The notes: generated from the letters alone by a model not told the origin. Counted from the stretch's first letter, positions 1 to 9,166 are shown. The stretch is 64,000 bases of DNA from Pseudoflavonifractor phocaeensis (GCF_021531815.1 NZ_JADYUM010000012.1:1-64000); one strand, 5' to 3'. Program-made: numbers and translations.

Positions 1-574
1 GGTCGGGGACCATGATCACCTGCATCCCGGCTCCACGGGCGGACAGGATGCCGTTGCGGCTGTCCTCCACGGCGACGGCGCGGGCGGGGTCGACGCCCAG
101 AGAGCGGCAGGCCAGGGTGTAGATCTCCGGGTCAGGCTTGCTGTGGACCACCTGGTCGCCGGTGGTCATGGTCTGGAAATATTGCCCCAGCCCGGTGCGC
201 CCCATGCGGTACTGGGTGCGGTCCCGGTAGGTGGAGGTGGCCAGGGCCACCGGAACACGGCGCTCCCGCAAAAAGGACAGAACCTCATGAACGCCCGGCT
301 TGAGGGGGACGCCCTCCTGTTCCATGTGCTCCATGGCACGGCGGGAGCCGTTGGTCAAAAAAGCCTCTCCCGGGAAATCTGCCCCGAACATCCGGGTCAT
401 CTCGGATAAAATATCCGCCCGGCTCCGGCCCACAAAGTGGAGGTAGTGCTCTGCGGGCTGGGGACAGCCCATTTCAGCGCCGATCTCCCGCCAGGCACGG
501 CGGCCCAGGTTTTCGGTGTCGAAAAGAACTCCGTCGGCGTCGAAGACCACGCCGTCAAATACCGGCCCGATCAT
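1..574 (-). CDS. HAD-superfamily hydrolase (beta-phosphoglucomutase-like), partial
   Basis: About 191 codons are visible; the 3' end lies beyond the window edge. The N-terminus has HAD motif I (VVFDADGVLFDTEN, nucleophile Asp and acid/base Asp), followed by a helical cap region, a motif II-like ALATST, the motif III lysine in SKPDPEIY and motif IV in VEDSRNG. This arrangement is typical of the PGMB/phosphatase subgroup that hydrolyses or isomerises small phosphorylated metabolites; the substrate cannot be told. Its ATG overlaps the purD stop (ATGA), so it is translationally coupled as the last visible gene of the purine operon. A housekeeping nucleotide- or sugar-phosphatase role is possible but is only an inference. 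Confidence 0.85.
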   Translation of the reverse strand, partial: MIGPVFDGVVFDADGVLFDTENLGRRAWREIGAEMGCPQPAEHYLHFVGRSRADILSEMTRMFGADFPGEAFLTNGSRRAMEHMEQEGVPLKPGVHEVLSFLRERRVPVALATSTYRDRTQYRMGRTGLGQYFQTMTTGDQVVHSKPDPEIYTLACRSLGVDPARAVAVEDSRNGILSARGAGMQVIMVPD

Positions 575-1827
575 ACCTTGCCGATGTCGGTACGGAAGTG
601 CATGTCCTGCCAGGTGATAGGCTTGCAGGCGGCGTAGGCCTTGGCGATGGCATCCTCCAGGTTGGAGCCCACAGCGGTGACACCCAGCACCCGTCCGCCG
701 GCGGTGACGATCTCACCCGCCTCGTTCCGGGCGGTACCGGCGTGGAAGACCACGGCCTGCTTCCCTGCCTCCTCCAGACCGGAGATGGGGTAGCCCTTCT
801 CGTAGGCCACGGGATAGCCGCCGGAGGCCAGCACGATGCAGCAGGCGGCGCCCTGCTTCCATTTGATGTCCACCTGGTCCAGGGTGCCGTCCACACAGGC
901 CTGGAAAATATCCATCAGGTCGGTGTCCAGCATGGACAGGATGGGCTGGGTCTCGGGGTCGCCGAAGCGGGCGTTGTACTCCACCACCTTGGGGCCGTCC
1001 TGGGTGAGCATCAGGCCGAAGTAGATGACACCCTTGAAGGGCCGGCCCTCGGCCTTCAGAGCTTCCACGGTGGGCAGGAAGATCTCCCGGGTGCACCGCT
1101 GGGCGATCTCCGGGGTGTATTTGGGGGAGGGGCAGAAGGCGCCCATGCCGCCGGTGTTGGGACCCTGGTTGCCGTCGTAGGCCCGTTTGTGGTCCTGGCT
1201 GGACAGCATGGGGACCAGGTGCTCCCCGTCGCAGAAGGCCAGCACGGTGACCTCGGGGCCGACCATGCACTCCTCAATGACCACGGTGGAGCCGGAGGCG
1301 CCGAACTTGTGGTCCTCCATCATCTCCCGGACAGCCTGCTGGGCCTCCTCCACCGTCTGGGCCACCACCACGCCCTTGCCCAGGGCCAGACCGTCGGCCT
1401 TGACCACGATGGGAGCGCCCTGCTCCTGGATGTAGGCCAGGGCCTTGTCCAGCTCGGTGAAGGTCTCATACTTGGCGGTGGGGATGTGGTATTTTTTCAT
1501 CAGGGACTTGGAGAAGGCCTTGCTGGCCTCGATGATGGCGGCGTTGGCCCGGGGACCGAAGGCGGGGATGCCGGCGGCCTCCAGAGCGTCCACCATGCCC
1601 AGGGCCAGGGGATCGTCGGGGGCCACCATGACAAAGTCCATGGCGTTCTCCTTGGCCCACTTGACCATGTTCTCCACGTCGGTGGCCTTGACGGGGACGC
1701 AGGTGGCCACCTGGGCGATGCCCGCGTTGCCGGGGGCGCAGTACAGTTCCGTTACCTTGGGGCTCTGGGCCAGTTTCCAGCAGATGGCATGCTCGCGGCC
1801 GCCGCCGCCTACCACTAATACTTTCAT
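571..1827 (-). CDS. purD: Phosphoribosylamine-glycine ligase (GARS)
   Basis: PurD joins phosphoribosylamine and glycine with ATP to make GAR, the second step of de novo purine synthesis in the cytosol. The 418-residue product has the usual family length. It opens with the Rossmann-like KVLVVGGGGREHA, has ATP-grasp residues (VVKADGLALGKGVVVA; EECMVGPEVTVLAF) and the metal-binding VEYNARFGDPETQ near residue 290. The start is taken at the second of two adjacent ATG codons (1827), which sits at the best distance from the SD AGAGGTG; a GTG at 1836 lies inside that SD. It is downstream of the AICAR formyltransferase gene in the purine operon and overlaps the HAD gene by 4 bp. Confidence 0.96.
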   Translation of the reverse strand: MKVLVVGGGGREHAICWKLAQSPKVTELYCAPGNAGIAQVATCVPVKATDVENMVKWAKENAMDFVMVAPDDPLALGMVDALEAAGIPAFGPRANAAIIEASKAFSKSLMKKYHIPTAKYETFTELDKALAYIQEQGAPIVVKADGLALGKGVVVAQTVEEAQQAVREMMEDHKFGASGSTVVIEECMVGPEVTVLAFCDGEHLVPMLSSQDHKRAYDGNQGPNTGGMGAFCPSPKYTPEIAQRCTREIFLPTVEALKAEGRPFKGVIYFGLMLTQDGPKVVEYNARFGDPETQPILSMLDTDLMDIFQACVDGTLDQVDIKWKQGAACCIVLASGGYPVAYEKGYPISGLEEAGKQAVVFHAGTARNEAGEIVTAGGRVLGVTAVGSNLEDAIAKAYAACKPITWQDMHFRTDIGKV

Positions 1828-1848
1828 CATTCGCACCTCTTATTCTAA

Positions 1849-3021
1849 TCAATGATGGAACAGTCTGATGCCTGTAAAGGCCATGACCATGTTGTACTTG
1901 TTGGCGGTCTCGATGACCAGGTCGTCCCGGATGGAGCCGCCGGGCTGGACGATGTAGTCCACGCCGGACTTGCGGGCCCGCTCCACATTGTCGCCGAAGG
2001 GGAAGAACGCGTCGGACCCCACGGTGACGCCGGAGAGTTGGGCGATCCAGGCCTTCTTTTCCTCCTGGGTCAGGACGTCGGGCTTGACCTTGAAGGTGGT
2101 CTGCCACACCCCTTCGGCCAGCACGTCGTCGTGCTCCTCGGAGATGTACAGGTCGATGGCGTTGTCCCGGTTGGGGCGGCGGATGCCGTCCACGAACTGC
2201 AGGCCCAGCACCTTGGGGTGCTGCCGCAGCCACCAGATGTCCGCCTTGTCGCCGGCCAGGCGGGTGCAGTGGATGCGGCTCTGCTGGCCGGCGCCCACGC
2301 CGATGGTCTGACCGTTCTTCACGTAGCAGACGGAGTTGGACTGGGTGTATTTCAGGGTAATGAGGGCCAGCATCATATCGTTTTTGGCCTGCTGGGACAA
2401 CGTCTTGTTTTCGGTGACGATGTTGGTCAGCATGTCCTCGGTGATGGCCAGGTCGTTGTAGCCCTGCTCAAAGGTGATGCCGAAGATGTTCCGGCGCTCG
2501 ATGGGGGCGGGGGTGTAGTTGGGGTCGATCTGGATGACGTTGTAGCCGCCCTTGCGCTTGGTCTTCAGAATGGCCAGGGCCTCGTCGGTGTAGCCGGGAG
2601 CGATGACGCCATCGGACACCTCCTCCGCCAGAACCCGGGCGGTGTCGGCGTCACAGACGTCGGACAGGGCCGCCCAGTCGCCGAAGGAGCACAGCCGGTC
2701 GGCCCCCCGGGCCCGGACATAGGCGCAGGCGATGGGGGACAGGTCCCCTTCGGGGGCCAGGTAGATCTGCCGCTCCACGTCGGACAGGGGCAGGCCCAGG
2801 GCCGCCCCGGCGGGGGAGACGTGCTTGAAGGAGGCGGCGGCGGGCAGGCCGGTGGCCTTTTTCAGGGCCTTCACCAGCTGCCAGGAGTTGAGGGCGTCCA
2901 TAAAGTTGATATAACCCGGACGGCCGTTGAGTACGGCCAGGGGCAGCTCGCCCTGCTCCATGAAGATGCGGGCGGGCTTCTGGTTAGGGTTGCAGCCGTA
3001 TTTCAGTTCCAGTTCGGTCAT
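1849..3021 (-). CDS. purH: AICAR formyltransferase, stand-alone domain of PurH
   Basis: This 390-residue protein corresponds only to the AICAR transformylase half of bifunctional PurH (normally about 510 to 520 residues); the N-terminal IMP cyclohydrolase domain is absent. It begins at the domain boundary (KYGCNPNQKPARIF) and keeps the catalytic Lys-His pair (SFKHVSPAGAALG). It would transfer a formyl group from 10-formyl-THF to AICAR to give FAICAR. The cyclohydrolase step is then supplied by the PurO-type enzyme just upstream. ATG 3021 has the SD AAAGGA 9 nt away; longer starts have no SD. A 687-bp repeat element separates it from purO, so its expression may depend on readthrough of the element. 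Confidence 0.93.
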   Translation of the reverse strand: MTELELKYGCNPNQKPARIFMEQGELPLAVLNGRPGYINFMDALNSWQLVKALKKATGLPAAASFKHVSPAGAALGLPLSDVERQIYLAPEGDLSPIACAYVRARGADRLCSFGDWAALSDVCDADTARVLAEEVSDGVIAPGYTDEALAILKTKRKGGYNVIQIDPNYTPAPIERRNIFGITFEQGYNDLAITEDMLTNIVTENKTLSQQAKNDMMLALITLKYTQSNSVCYVKNGQTIGVGAGQQSRIHCTRLAGDKADIWWLRQHPKVLGLQFVDGIRRPNRDNAIDLYISEEHDDVLAEGVWQTTFKVKPDVLTQEEKKAWIAQLSGVTVGSDAFFPFGDNVERARKSGVDYIVQPGGSIRDDLVIETANKYNMVMAFTGIRLFHH

Positions 3022-3056
3022 AAGACACATCCTTTCTAAAGATAAAACGGGAGGCA

Positions 3057-3743
3057 TAAATTTTCGTTTATAGGGTTAGGAGATTTCGCCGCTGCGGTGG
3101 CGAGTGACTTTTGGAGCCATCCAAAAGTAACCAAAAGATGGCCGGGGGACGGCCAGGCCGGCCTCGGGCTGCGCCCTCCGCCGCCAAGGGCCTTACCCCC
3201 GGACCCCACTACGGGAGCCCAGCGGCCCTGCGTTGAACCCAAGCCGCAAAATTTGATTTGCCCCACACCGCCTTTTTGCTTCGCAAAATTCGGAGGTTTT
3301 GCGGGGGATCAGCAATACAGCCCGCCTCGACACGGGGAAAACCTGTTCTTGATGCGTCTTACTCCTGTGGCCCGCCGGGGCCGCCCGGTGGGACGTGCCA
3401 CTGAATTAAGTTTTGCACAACGGGGCGGGGCAGCGCGGCCAAGAATCACGCCGCACAATTCGGAAACTCAGGTGCCGATATTCAGCGGTTGCCTGTATTC
3501 AAATTCACTCCGCTCAGGGCCGAAGGCCCGGAAAGAGGGGCAGCAAAACCAGGAAATGAGCGCCGGACGCAAGGAAGGCTTTTTTGTAGGACGCCCCTTG
3601 GGGGCCGGGGCCGAAGCCCCGGAGATTTTTTGGGTACTTTTGTATCTCTACAAAAGTACCTCGCCCGAGGGCGAAACATCCCTATCTCCCGTCCCGCCCG
3701 CAGGCGAAATTAAAAATCCATTTCACCGATAAACGAAAATTTA
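3057..3743. mobile_element. MITE-like repeat element, copy 1 (long form)
   Basis: A 687-bp non-coding element between purO and purH. Perfect terminal inverted repeats: TAAATTTTCGTTTAT at 3057-3071 and its complement ending at 3743. It holds two strong hairpins: ACTTTTGGA/TCCAAAAGT with a 4-nt loop near 3108-3131, and TACTTTTGTA/TACAAAAGTA near 3638-3661. Outer TA dinucleotides suggest TA-target insertion. The terminal TAA on the minus strand is the stop codon of purO. A 211-codon open frame (3097-3732) crosses it, but it tracks the repeat rather than a protein family. Copy 4 is the same long form in the opposite orientation. Confidence 0.8.
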
Positions 3744-4448
3744 TCCGTGTTTGTTGATGATAACGGTATCCCGTTCTCCAGTGGACAGATCCATGTATTG
3801 GACGAACAGGGATACCTTGTTGTCCTCGTTCAGGCTGGCCCACAGTGCATTGGCCAGCGTCTTGGCGTCAGGCGCGGTGATGGCCACCTTCCGGGGCTCT
3901 CCCTCGAAGGAGGGCAGGGGGTCCCGGTTCTCCTGATAGGTGTGGATAAAGCGGCCTTCGCCGGCCTTGGGATGGTCGTAGCCGAAGAAGTACCGGCAGC
4001 AGCAGGAGGGGTCGCCGTCGTCGGACTTCAGGATGGACAGGGCGAAGCTGCCGTCCTTGTGGAGCAGGCCGGAGATCCGGGGGGTGTAGTTGGGGCCGTC
4101 GGGCTCAAACTCCCGGGTGCGGAGAGGCTGGGCGAAGACCTGACCCGCCAGCAGGCCGTCCCGGATGGTGTCCGTCTGGTCCCCGTTGGTGACCACGGTG
4201 TCGTCCCCCACGATGCGGACGGGGTGGTAAATAATGAGGGAGGGGTCGGTCATCTTGCTCTCGTCGTAGGCTTTGGTGCGGATACCGTCCCCGGTAGTCT
4301 CAAAGACCCGGTTGCGGCTGTTTTCGCTGCGGCCCATGATGAAATAGGCGATGACCGCCTTTTTGTCATCAGCGGAACGGCCCAGAACAATGCCCCGGCC
4401 GGGATAGGGGTGGTCGCGCAGCAGCTGGTTCAGATCGAGTGTTTTCAT
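3741..4448 (-). CDS. purO: IMP cyclohydrolase, PurO type
   Basis: The 235-residue product belongs to the PurO family first known from archaea (residues such as HPYPGRGIVLG and AYFIMGRSENSRNRVF at the N-terminus). It closes the ring of FAICAR to give IMP, the last step of the pathway, and is unrelated to the PurH cyclohydrolase domain. It pairs with the stand-alone AICAR formyltransferase downstream. Start ATG 4448 follows SD GAGGAGG by 7 nt. It is preceded by a ZTP riboswitch with a terminator, so the two last steps appear to be controlled separately from the upstream pur genes. Its TAA stop is the terminal TAA of repeat copy 1. Confidence 0.93.
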   Translation of the reverse strand: MKTLDLNQLLRDHPYPGRGIVLGRSADDKKAVIAYFIMGRSENSRNRVFETTGDGIRTKAYDESKMTDPSLIIYHPVRIVGDDTVVTNGDQTDTIRDGLLAGQVFAQPLRTREFEPDGPNYTPRISGLLHKDGSFALSILKSDDGDPSCCCRYFFGYDHPKAGEGRFIHTYQENRDPLPSFEGEPRKVAITAPDAKTLANALWASLNEDNKVSLFVQYMDLSTGERDTVIINKHG

Positions 4449-4470
4449 AAAAGATCCTCCTCAAATCAAG

Positions 4471-4504
4471 TAAAAAGAGCGCACCAATGCAGAGCACGGT
4501 GCGC
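4471..4504 (-). terminator. Intrinsic terminator of the ZTP riboswitch expression platform
   Basis: On the minus strand GCGCACC (4504-4498) pairs with GGTGCGC (4485-4479) and is followed by TCTTTTTA. The 5' arm overlaps the conserved CUGGGC end of the ZTP aptamer, so ligand binding should compete with terminator formation. A second copy of GGGCGCACC lies upstream at 4592-4600 and could also pair with the 3' arm. Confidence 0.8.
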
Positions 4505-4570
4505 CCAGACGGTCGGCAGTTCAGAGGCGGCGCTCCCTGTGGTCCATTCCACTTCCGTCAGTTGTGCCGC
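4500..4570 (-). promoter_or_regulatory. ZTP (pfl) riboswitch aptamer upstream of purO
   Basis: The minus strand carries the hallmark pfl/ZTP elements in order: AACTGACGGA, GTGGAAT...ACCACA hairpin, GGGAGCG, and the 3' GCCGACCGTCTGGGCG. These match the known ZTP aptamer consensus closely. The RNA senses ZMP/ZTP (AICAR and its triphosphate), the signal for lack of 10-formyl-THF, and turns on folate-dependent and purine genes. Here it sits between purN and purO and so would gate the AICAR-consuming steps (purH domain, purO) and purD. Its ligand is the substrate of the stand-alone formyltransferase downstream. Confidence 0.88.
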
Positions 4571-4617
4571 TTGATTCCATTGTGAGATTTGGGTGCGCCC
4601 GGTGGGTGAGTCCGAAA

Positions 4618-5244
4618 TCAGAGTACGCGGACGGTCCGACCCTCCACCTTCAGCCGGTCCTGGCAGAACAGGGAGACGGCCTGGGGCAGGATCTTCCACT
4701 CGCACTGCTCCATGATGCGCCGCTGGAGCACCTCGGGGGTGTCGTCAGGCAGCACCTCCACCGCTTTTTGCAGGACGATGGGGCCGGCGTCGCATTCCTC
4801 GGTGACAAAGTGGACGGTGGCGCCGGACAGCTTCACCCCGTAGGCCAGGGCCTTCTCATGGACATGGAGGCCGTAGCAGCCCTTGCCGCAGAAGGAGGGG
4901 ATGAGGGAGGGGTGGATGTTGAGGACCGCGTTTTCATAGGCCTGGAACAGCTCTCCGGTGACGATGGTCATGAAGCCCGCCATCACCACCAGCTGAATGT
5001 CCAGCTGGCGCAGCTTTTCCACCAGGGCCTGAGTCATGGCCTGGGTACTGGGGTAGTCGGCCCGGGCCAGCACATAGCCAGGGATGCCGGCCTTTTGGGC
5101 CCGCTCCAGGGCGTAGGCATCGGAGGCGGAGGAGATGACGGCGGTGATCTGGCCGCCTATGATCTCGCCCCGGTCCTGCGCGTCGATCAGAGCCTGGAGG
5201 TTGGTCCCGCCGCCGGAGACCAGGACCGCGATATTTTTGGTCAT
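4618..5244 (-). CDS. purN: Phosphoribosylglycinamide formyltransferase (GART)
   Basis: PurN formylates GAR with 10-formyl-THF to FGAR. The 208-residue protein has the family length and motifs: VSGGGTNLQALID at the N-terminus for the phosphate, NIHPSLIPSF with the catalytic Asn and His, GATVHFVTEE, and the catalytic Asp in DAGPIVLQ. It lies in the purine operon between purM and the ZTP riboswitch. The ATG follows an AGGATGTACC-type SD. It uses the same folate donor as the formyltransferase downstream, which fits a folate-responsive switch in the gap that follows it. Confidence 0.96.
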   Translation of the reverse strand: MTKNIAVLVSGGGTNLQALIDAQDRGEIIGGQITAVISSASDAYALERAQKAGIPGYVLARADYPSTQAMTQALVEKLRQLDIQLVVMAGFMTIVTGELFQAYENAVLNIHPSLIPSFCGKGCYGLHVHEKALAYGVKLSGATVHFVTEECDAGPIVLQKAVEVLPDDTPEVLQRRIMEQCEWKILPQAVSLFCQDRLKVEGRTVRVL

Positions 5245-5278
5245 AGGTACATCCTCCGAATTTGGTGTGGGAGCGGGC

Positions 5279-6322
5279 TTACGCCAGGGTGACGCCGTCG
5301 TCGCCCTTGACCACGGAGCCGATCTGGTAGGCGGTCTCGCCGGCCTCCTTCAGGACAGCCAGGGCCTGCTGGGCCTGGGCGGCGGGAAGGGCCAGGATCA
5401 TGCCGATGCCCATGTTGAAGGTGTTGTACATGTCCCGCTCGGGGATGTTGCCCTGCTTCTGGATCAGGCCGAAGATGGGCAGGCGGGGGAAGGAGTCCAG
5501 CTGGATCTGGGCGGTGAGGCCCTCGGTCATCATGCGGGGCACGTTCTCGTAGAAGCCGCCGCCGGTGATGTGGCTGATGGCGTGGATGTCCACACCGTCT
5601 TTCAGCAGGGCCTTGACGGCCTTCACATAGATCCGGGTGGGAGTCAGCAGGGTCTCGCCCAGGCTCTTGCCGTCCAGCTCCGCCACAGGGGAGGTCAGAT
5701 CGGCGTGCTCCACGTCAAAAACCTTCCGGACCAGGGAGAAGCCGTTGGAGTGGACACCGGTGGAGGCCAGGCCGATGAGGACGTCGCCCTCAGAGAGACG
5801 CTTGCCGTCGATGATCTTCTCCTCGTCCACGATGCCCACGGAGAAGCCGGCCACGTCGTAGTCGTCGTCCGCCATGAGGCCGGGGTGCTCGGCGGTCTCG
5901 CCGCCCACCAGGGCGCATTCGGACTGGCGGCAGCCCTCGGTGATGCCGGAGACGATCTCGGCGATGTGGACGGGATCGTTCTTGCCGCAGGCGATGTAAT
6001 CCAGGAAAAACAGGGGGGCGGCGCCGCCGCAGATGATGTCGTTGACGCACATGGCCACGCAGTCGATGCCGATGGTGTCATGCTTGTTCATGAGCTGGGC
6101 TAGGCGCAGCTTGGTGCCCACGCCGTCGGTGCCAGACACCAGCACGGGCTTCTTCATGCCGGCCACATCGGGGGCGAACATGCCGCCAAAGCCGCCCAGG
6201 GTGCCCATGACCCCGGGGATATAGGTGGACTCCACCATGGGCTTGATGCGCTTGACCGCTTCGTACCCGGCGGTCACGTCCACGCCGGCGGCGGCGTAGG
6301 ACTCGGAATGGGAGTTCTTCAT
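5279..6322 (-). CDS. purM: Phosphoribosylformylglycinamidine cyclo-ligase (AIR synthetase)
   Basis: PurM converts FGAM to AIR with ATP. The 347-residue product shows the AIRS-family signatures SGTDGVGTKLRLAQ, GGAAPLFFLDYIA, GGETAEHPG, GLASTGVHSNGFSLVR and HITGGGFYENVPR. The start is ATG 6322 with SD GGAGG 8 nt upstream; a longer open frame reaching 6565 runs into purF and has no SD. It lies 34 bp upstream of purN and 76 bp after purF in the operon. Confidence 0.96.
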   Translation of the reverse strand: MKNSHSESYAAAGVDVTAGYEAVKRIKPMVESTYIPGVMGTLGGFGGMFAPDVAGMKKPVLVSGTDGVGTKLRLAQLMNKHDTIGIDCVAMCVNDIICGGAAPLFFLDYIACGKNDPVHIAEIVSGITEGCRQSECALVGGETAEHPGLMADDDYDVAGFSVGIVDEEKIIDGKRLSEGDVLIGLASTGVHSNGFSLVRKVFDVEHADLTSPVAELDGKSLGETLLTPTRIYVKAVKALLKDGVDIHAISHITGGGFYENVPRMMTEGLTAQIQLDSFPRLPIFGLIQKQGNIPERDMYNTFNMGIGMILALPAAQAQQALAVLKEAGETAYQIGSVVKGDDGVTLA

Positions 6323-6398
6323 CACTAAAACCTCCAGATAATGAATAGAGGGGTGGGCGGGGACACATCCCCGGCCCGCGAAATGCAAGGAGAAAGTC

Positions 6399-7820
6399 TT
6401 ACTCTTTGCCGCTCCAGCAGTAGGTGCACACCTTGTCCTTGTCGATTCCGATGGCCTCCAGCAAGCCTTCCAGGGACTGGTAGCCCAGGGAGTCGAAGCC
6501 GAACTTCTCGCAGATGGTCTTGAGCATGCACTGGCCCCGCTCGGTCTTGGCGTCGGCATACTCATCCAAGTGCTTCTGGCCCTCGTCGCCCTCCAGCTCC
6601 TGGACGGTGCGGCGGGCCAGCAGCTCCATCTCGGAGTTGCTGCTGGAGAAGTTCAGGTATTTGCAGCCGTACATGATGGGGGGGCAGGCGGAGCGCATGT
6701 GGACCTCCTTGGCCCCGGACTCGTAGAGAAATTCCACCGTCTCCCGCAGCTGGGTGCCCCGGACGATGGAGTCGTCCACAAAGAGCAGCTTCTTGCCCTG
6801 AATCAGCTCAGGAACGGGGATCTGCTTCATCTTGGCCACCTGGTTGCGGACCTTCTGGTTGGTGGGCATGAAGGAACGGGGCCAGGTGGGGGTGTACTTG
6901 ACGAAGGGGCGGGCGAAGGGGATATGGCTGGCGTTGGCATAGCCGATGGCGTGGGGCAGGCCGGAGTCGGGGACGCCGGCCACGAAGTCCACGTCCTGGG
7001 CCAGCCCCCGCTCCTTGTCGGCGCGGGCCATGATCTCGCCGTTCTTATACCGCATGACCTCCACGTTGACACCCTCGTAATTGGAGTTGGGGTAGCCGTA
7101 GTAGGTCCACAGGAAGGCGCAGATCTTCATGTCCTTCCCGGCGGGGGACAGGGTCTCGTAGCCGTCGGCGGTGAGCTTTACGATCTCCCGGGGGCCCAGC
7201 TCGTAGGCGTCCTCATAGCCCAGCTTGTGGTAAGCGAAGGACTCGAAGGAGACGCAGCAACCCTCCTCGTTGCGTCCGATGAGGACGGGGAGGCGGCCCA
7301 GCTTGTCCCGGGCGGCGATGATGCCCTCGGGGGTGAGAATCAGGATGGTGGCGGAGCCGTCGATGAGCTCCTGGGCATGGAGGATGCCGGACACCAGGTC
7401 CTCCTTCTGGTTGATGAGGGCGGCGATGAGCTCGGTGGCGTTGACCTTGCCGGAGCTCATGGCCATGAACTGGTGGCCGTGGTCGGAGAAGTAGGTCTCC
7501 ACCAGCTTTTCCGCGTTGTTGATGATGCCCACGGTGGAGATGGCGTACAGACCCAGGTGGGACCGGACCAGCAGGGGCTGGGGGTCGGTATCGCTGATGC
7601 AGCCGAAGCCGCAGTGGCCGTGGAAGTCGGCCAGGTCCTTTTCAAATTTGGTGCGGAAGGGGGTGTTTTCGATGTTGTGGATCTGGCGCTGAAAGCCGTC
7701 CGTTTCATCGTAGACGATCATGCCGCCCCGGCGGGTGCCCAGATGGGAGTGGTAGTCCACTCCGAAGAAAATATCCAGGGACACGTCCCGCTTGGATACG
7801 GCGCCAAAAAAGCCTCCCAT
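6399..7820 (-). CDS. purF: Amidophosphoribosyltransferase-like protein lacking the catalytic N-terminal Cys
   Basis: The 473-residue protein aligns over its whole length with PurF, which makes phosphoribosylamine from PRPP and glutamine. The phosphoribosyltransferase half is intact (LLFVDDSIVRGTQ for PRPP, KYTPTWPRSFMPTNQ). Four cysteines in the expected iron-sulfur positions are present (KICAFLW, YGCKYLN, VCTYC). However the mature N-terminus reads MGGFFGAVSKRD, so the catalytic nucleophile Cys of the glutaminase (normally Met-Cys-Gly or a propeptide then Cys-Gly) is Gly. No upstream in-frame start supplies one. The enzyme may use ammonia directly, or be a paralogue beside a canonical PurF elsewhere; the sequence cannot decide. 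It lies between purC and purM. Confidence 0.88.
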   Translation of the reverse strand: MGGFFGAVSKRDVSLDIFFGVDYHSHLGTRRGGMIVYDETDGFQRQIHNIENTPFRTKFEKDLADFHGHCGFGCISDTDPQPLLVRSHLGLYAISTVGIINNAEKLVETYFSDHGHQFMAMSSGKVNATELIAALINQKEDLVSGILHAQELIDGSATILILTPEGIIAARDKLGRLPVLIGRNEEGCCVSFESFAYHKLGYEDAYELGPREIVKLTADGYETLSPAGKDMKICAFLWTYYGYPNSNYEGVNVEVMRYKNGEIMARADKERGLAQDVDFVAGVPDSGLPHAIGYANASHIPFARPFVKYTPTWPRSFMPTNQKVRNQVAKMKQIPVPELIQGKKLLFVDDSIVRGTQLRETVEFLYESGAKEVHMRSACPPIMYGCKYLNFSSSNSEMELLARRTVQELEGDEGQKHLDEYADAKTERGQCMLKTICEKFGFDSLGYQSLEGLLEAIGIDKDKVCTYCWSGKE

Positions 7821-7891
7821 GGAGTTCCTCCTCGAACTGATATAGAATCGGTAGAATCAGGCCGCCGTTGGCCTGGGAAAATAAAGCCGGA

Positions 7892-8602
<711 letters not shown>

Positions 8603-8674
8603 GATAGACGTTCCTTCCTTTTTCAAGAAATTTTATATGTGAGATCAAACCATTTGACAGCGGATGGACAGGAG

Positions 8675-9166
8675 TTACGCCAACTCAGCCTGGAGCTTGG
8701 CCTCCTTCTCGGCGATCTGGGCGGCCATCTTCTCCCGGGCCGCGTCCAGCTTGGCGGCCAGCTGGTCGTCGGAGACGGCCAGGATCTGAGCGGCCAGGAC
8801 GGCGGCGTTTTTGGCGCCGTTAATGGCCACGGTGGCCACGGGGATGCCGCTGGGCATCTGGACAGTGGCCAGCAGGGCGTCCAGACCGTCCATGGCGCCG
8901 CCCTTCATGGGAATGCCGATGACGGGCAGGGTGGAGTTGCCGGCGAAGGCGCCGGCCAGGTGGGCGGCCATACCGGCGGCGCAGATGAGGACGCCGAAGC
9001 CGTTCTTCCGGGCATTTTTGGCAAATTCCGCGGCGGCGGCGGGGGTGCGGTGGGCGCTGAGGATATGGGCCTCATAGGGGATGCCGAATTCCTTCAGCTG
9101 GGCGCAGGCGCCCTTGACCACCGGCCAGTCGGAATCAGAACCCATGATAATGGCGACTTTCTTCAT
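8675..9166 (-). CDS. purE: 5-(carboxyamino)imidazole ribonucleotide mutase / AIR carboxylase
   Basis: The 163-residue PurE carries the family's [17 protein letters not shown] and [15 protein letters not shown] segments. It forms CAIR, the substrate of the adjacent purC product. No purK is visible in the window, so whether it acts on N5-CAIR (class I) or directly on AIR and CO2 (class II) is open. The C-terminal 30 residues are an extra charged helix. ATG 9166 follows SD AGGAG by 8 nt. It is the first large gene after the leader attenuator. Confidence 0.95.
   Translation of the reverse strand: MKKVAIIMGSDSDWPVVKGACAQLKEFGIPYEAHILSAHRTPAAAAEFAKNARKNGFGVLICAAGMAAHLAGAFAGNSTLPVIGIPMKGGAMDGLDALLATVQMPSGIPVATVAINGAKNAAVLAAQILAVSDDQLAAKLDAAREKMAAQIAEKEAKLQAELA

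Noticed and set aside
598-1818. Long plus-strand frame opposite purD (and similar frames opposite the other pur genes)
   Set aside because: The purD frame has all family motifs; the opposite frame is Gly/His/Val-rich shadow sequence.
3097-3732. 211-codon open frame in repeat copy 1 as a gene
   Set aside because: It spans a repeat element, is Arg/Pro/Gly-rich, has no SD, and follows the DNA of the repeat and its hairpins; treated as spurious.
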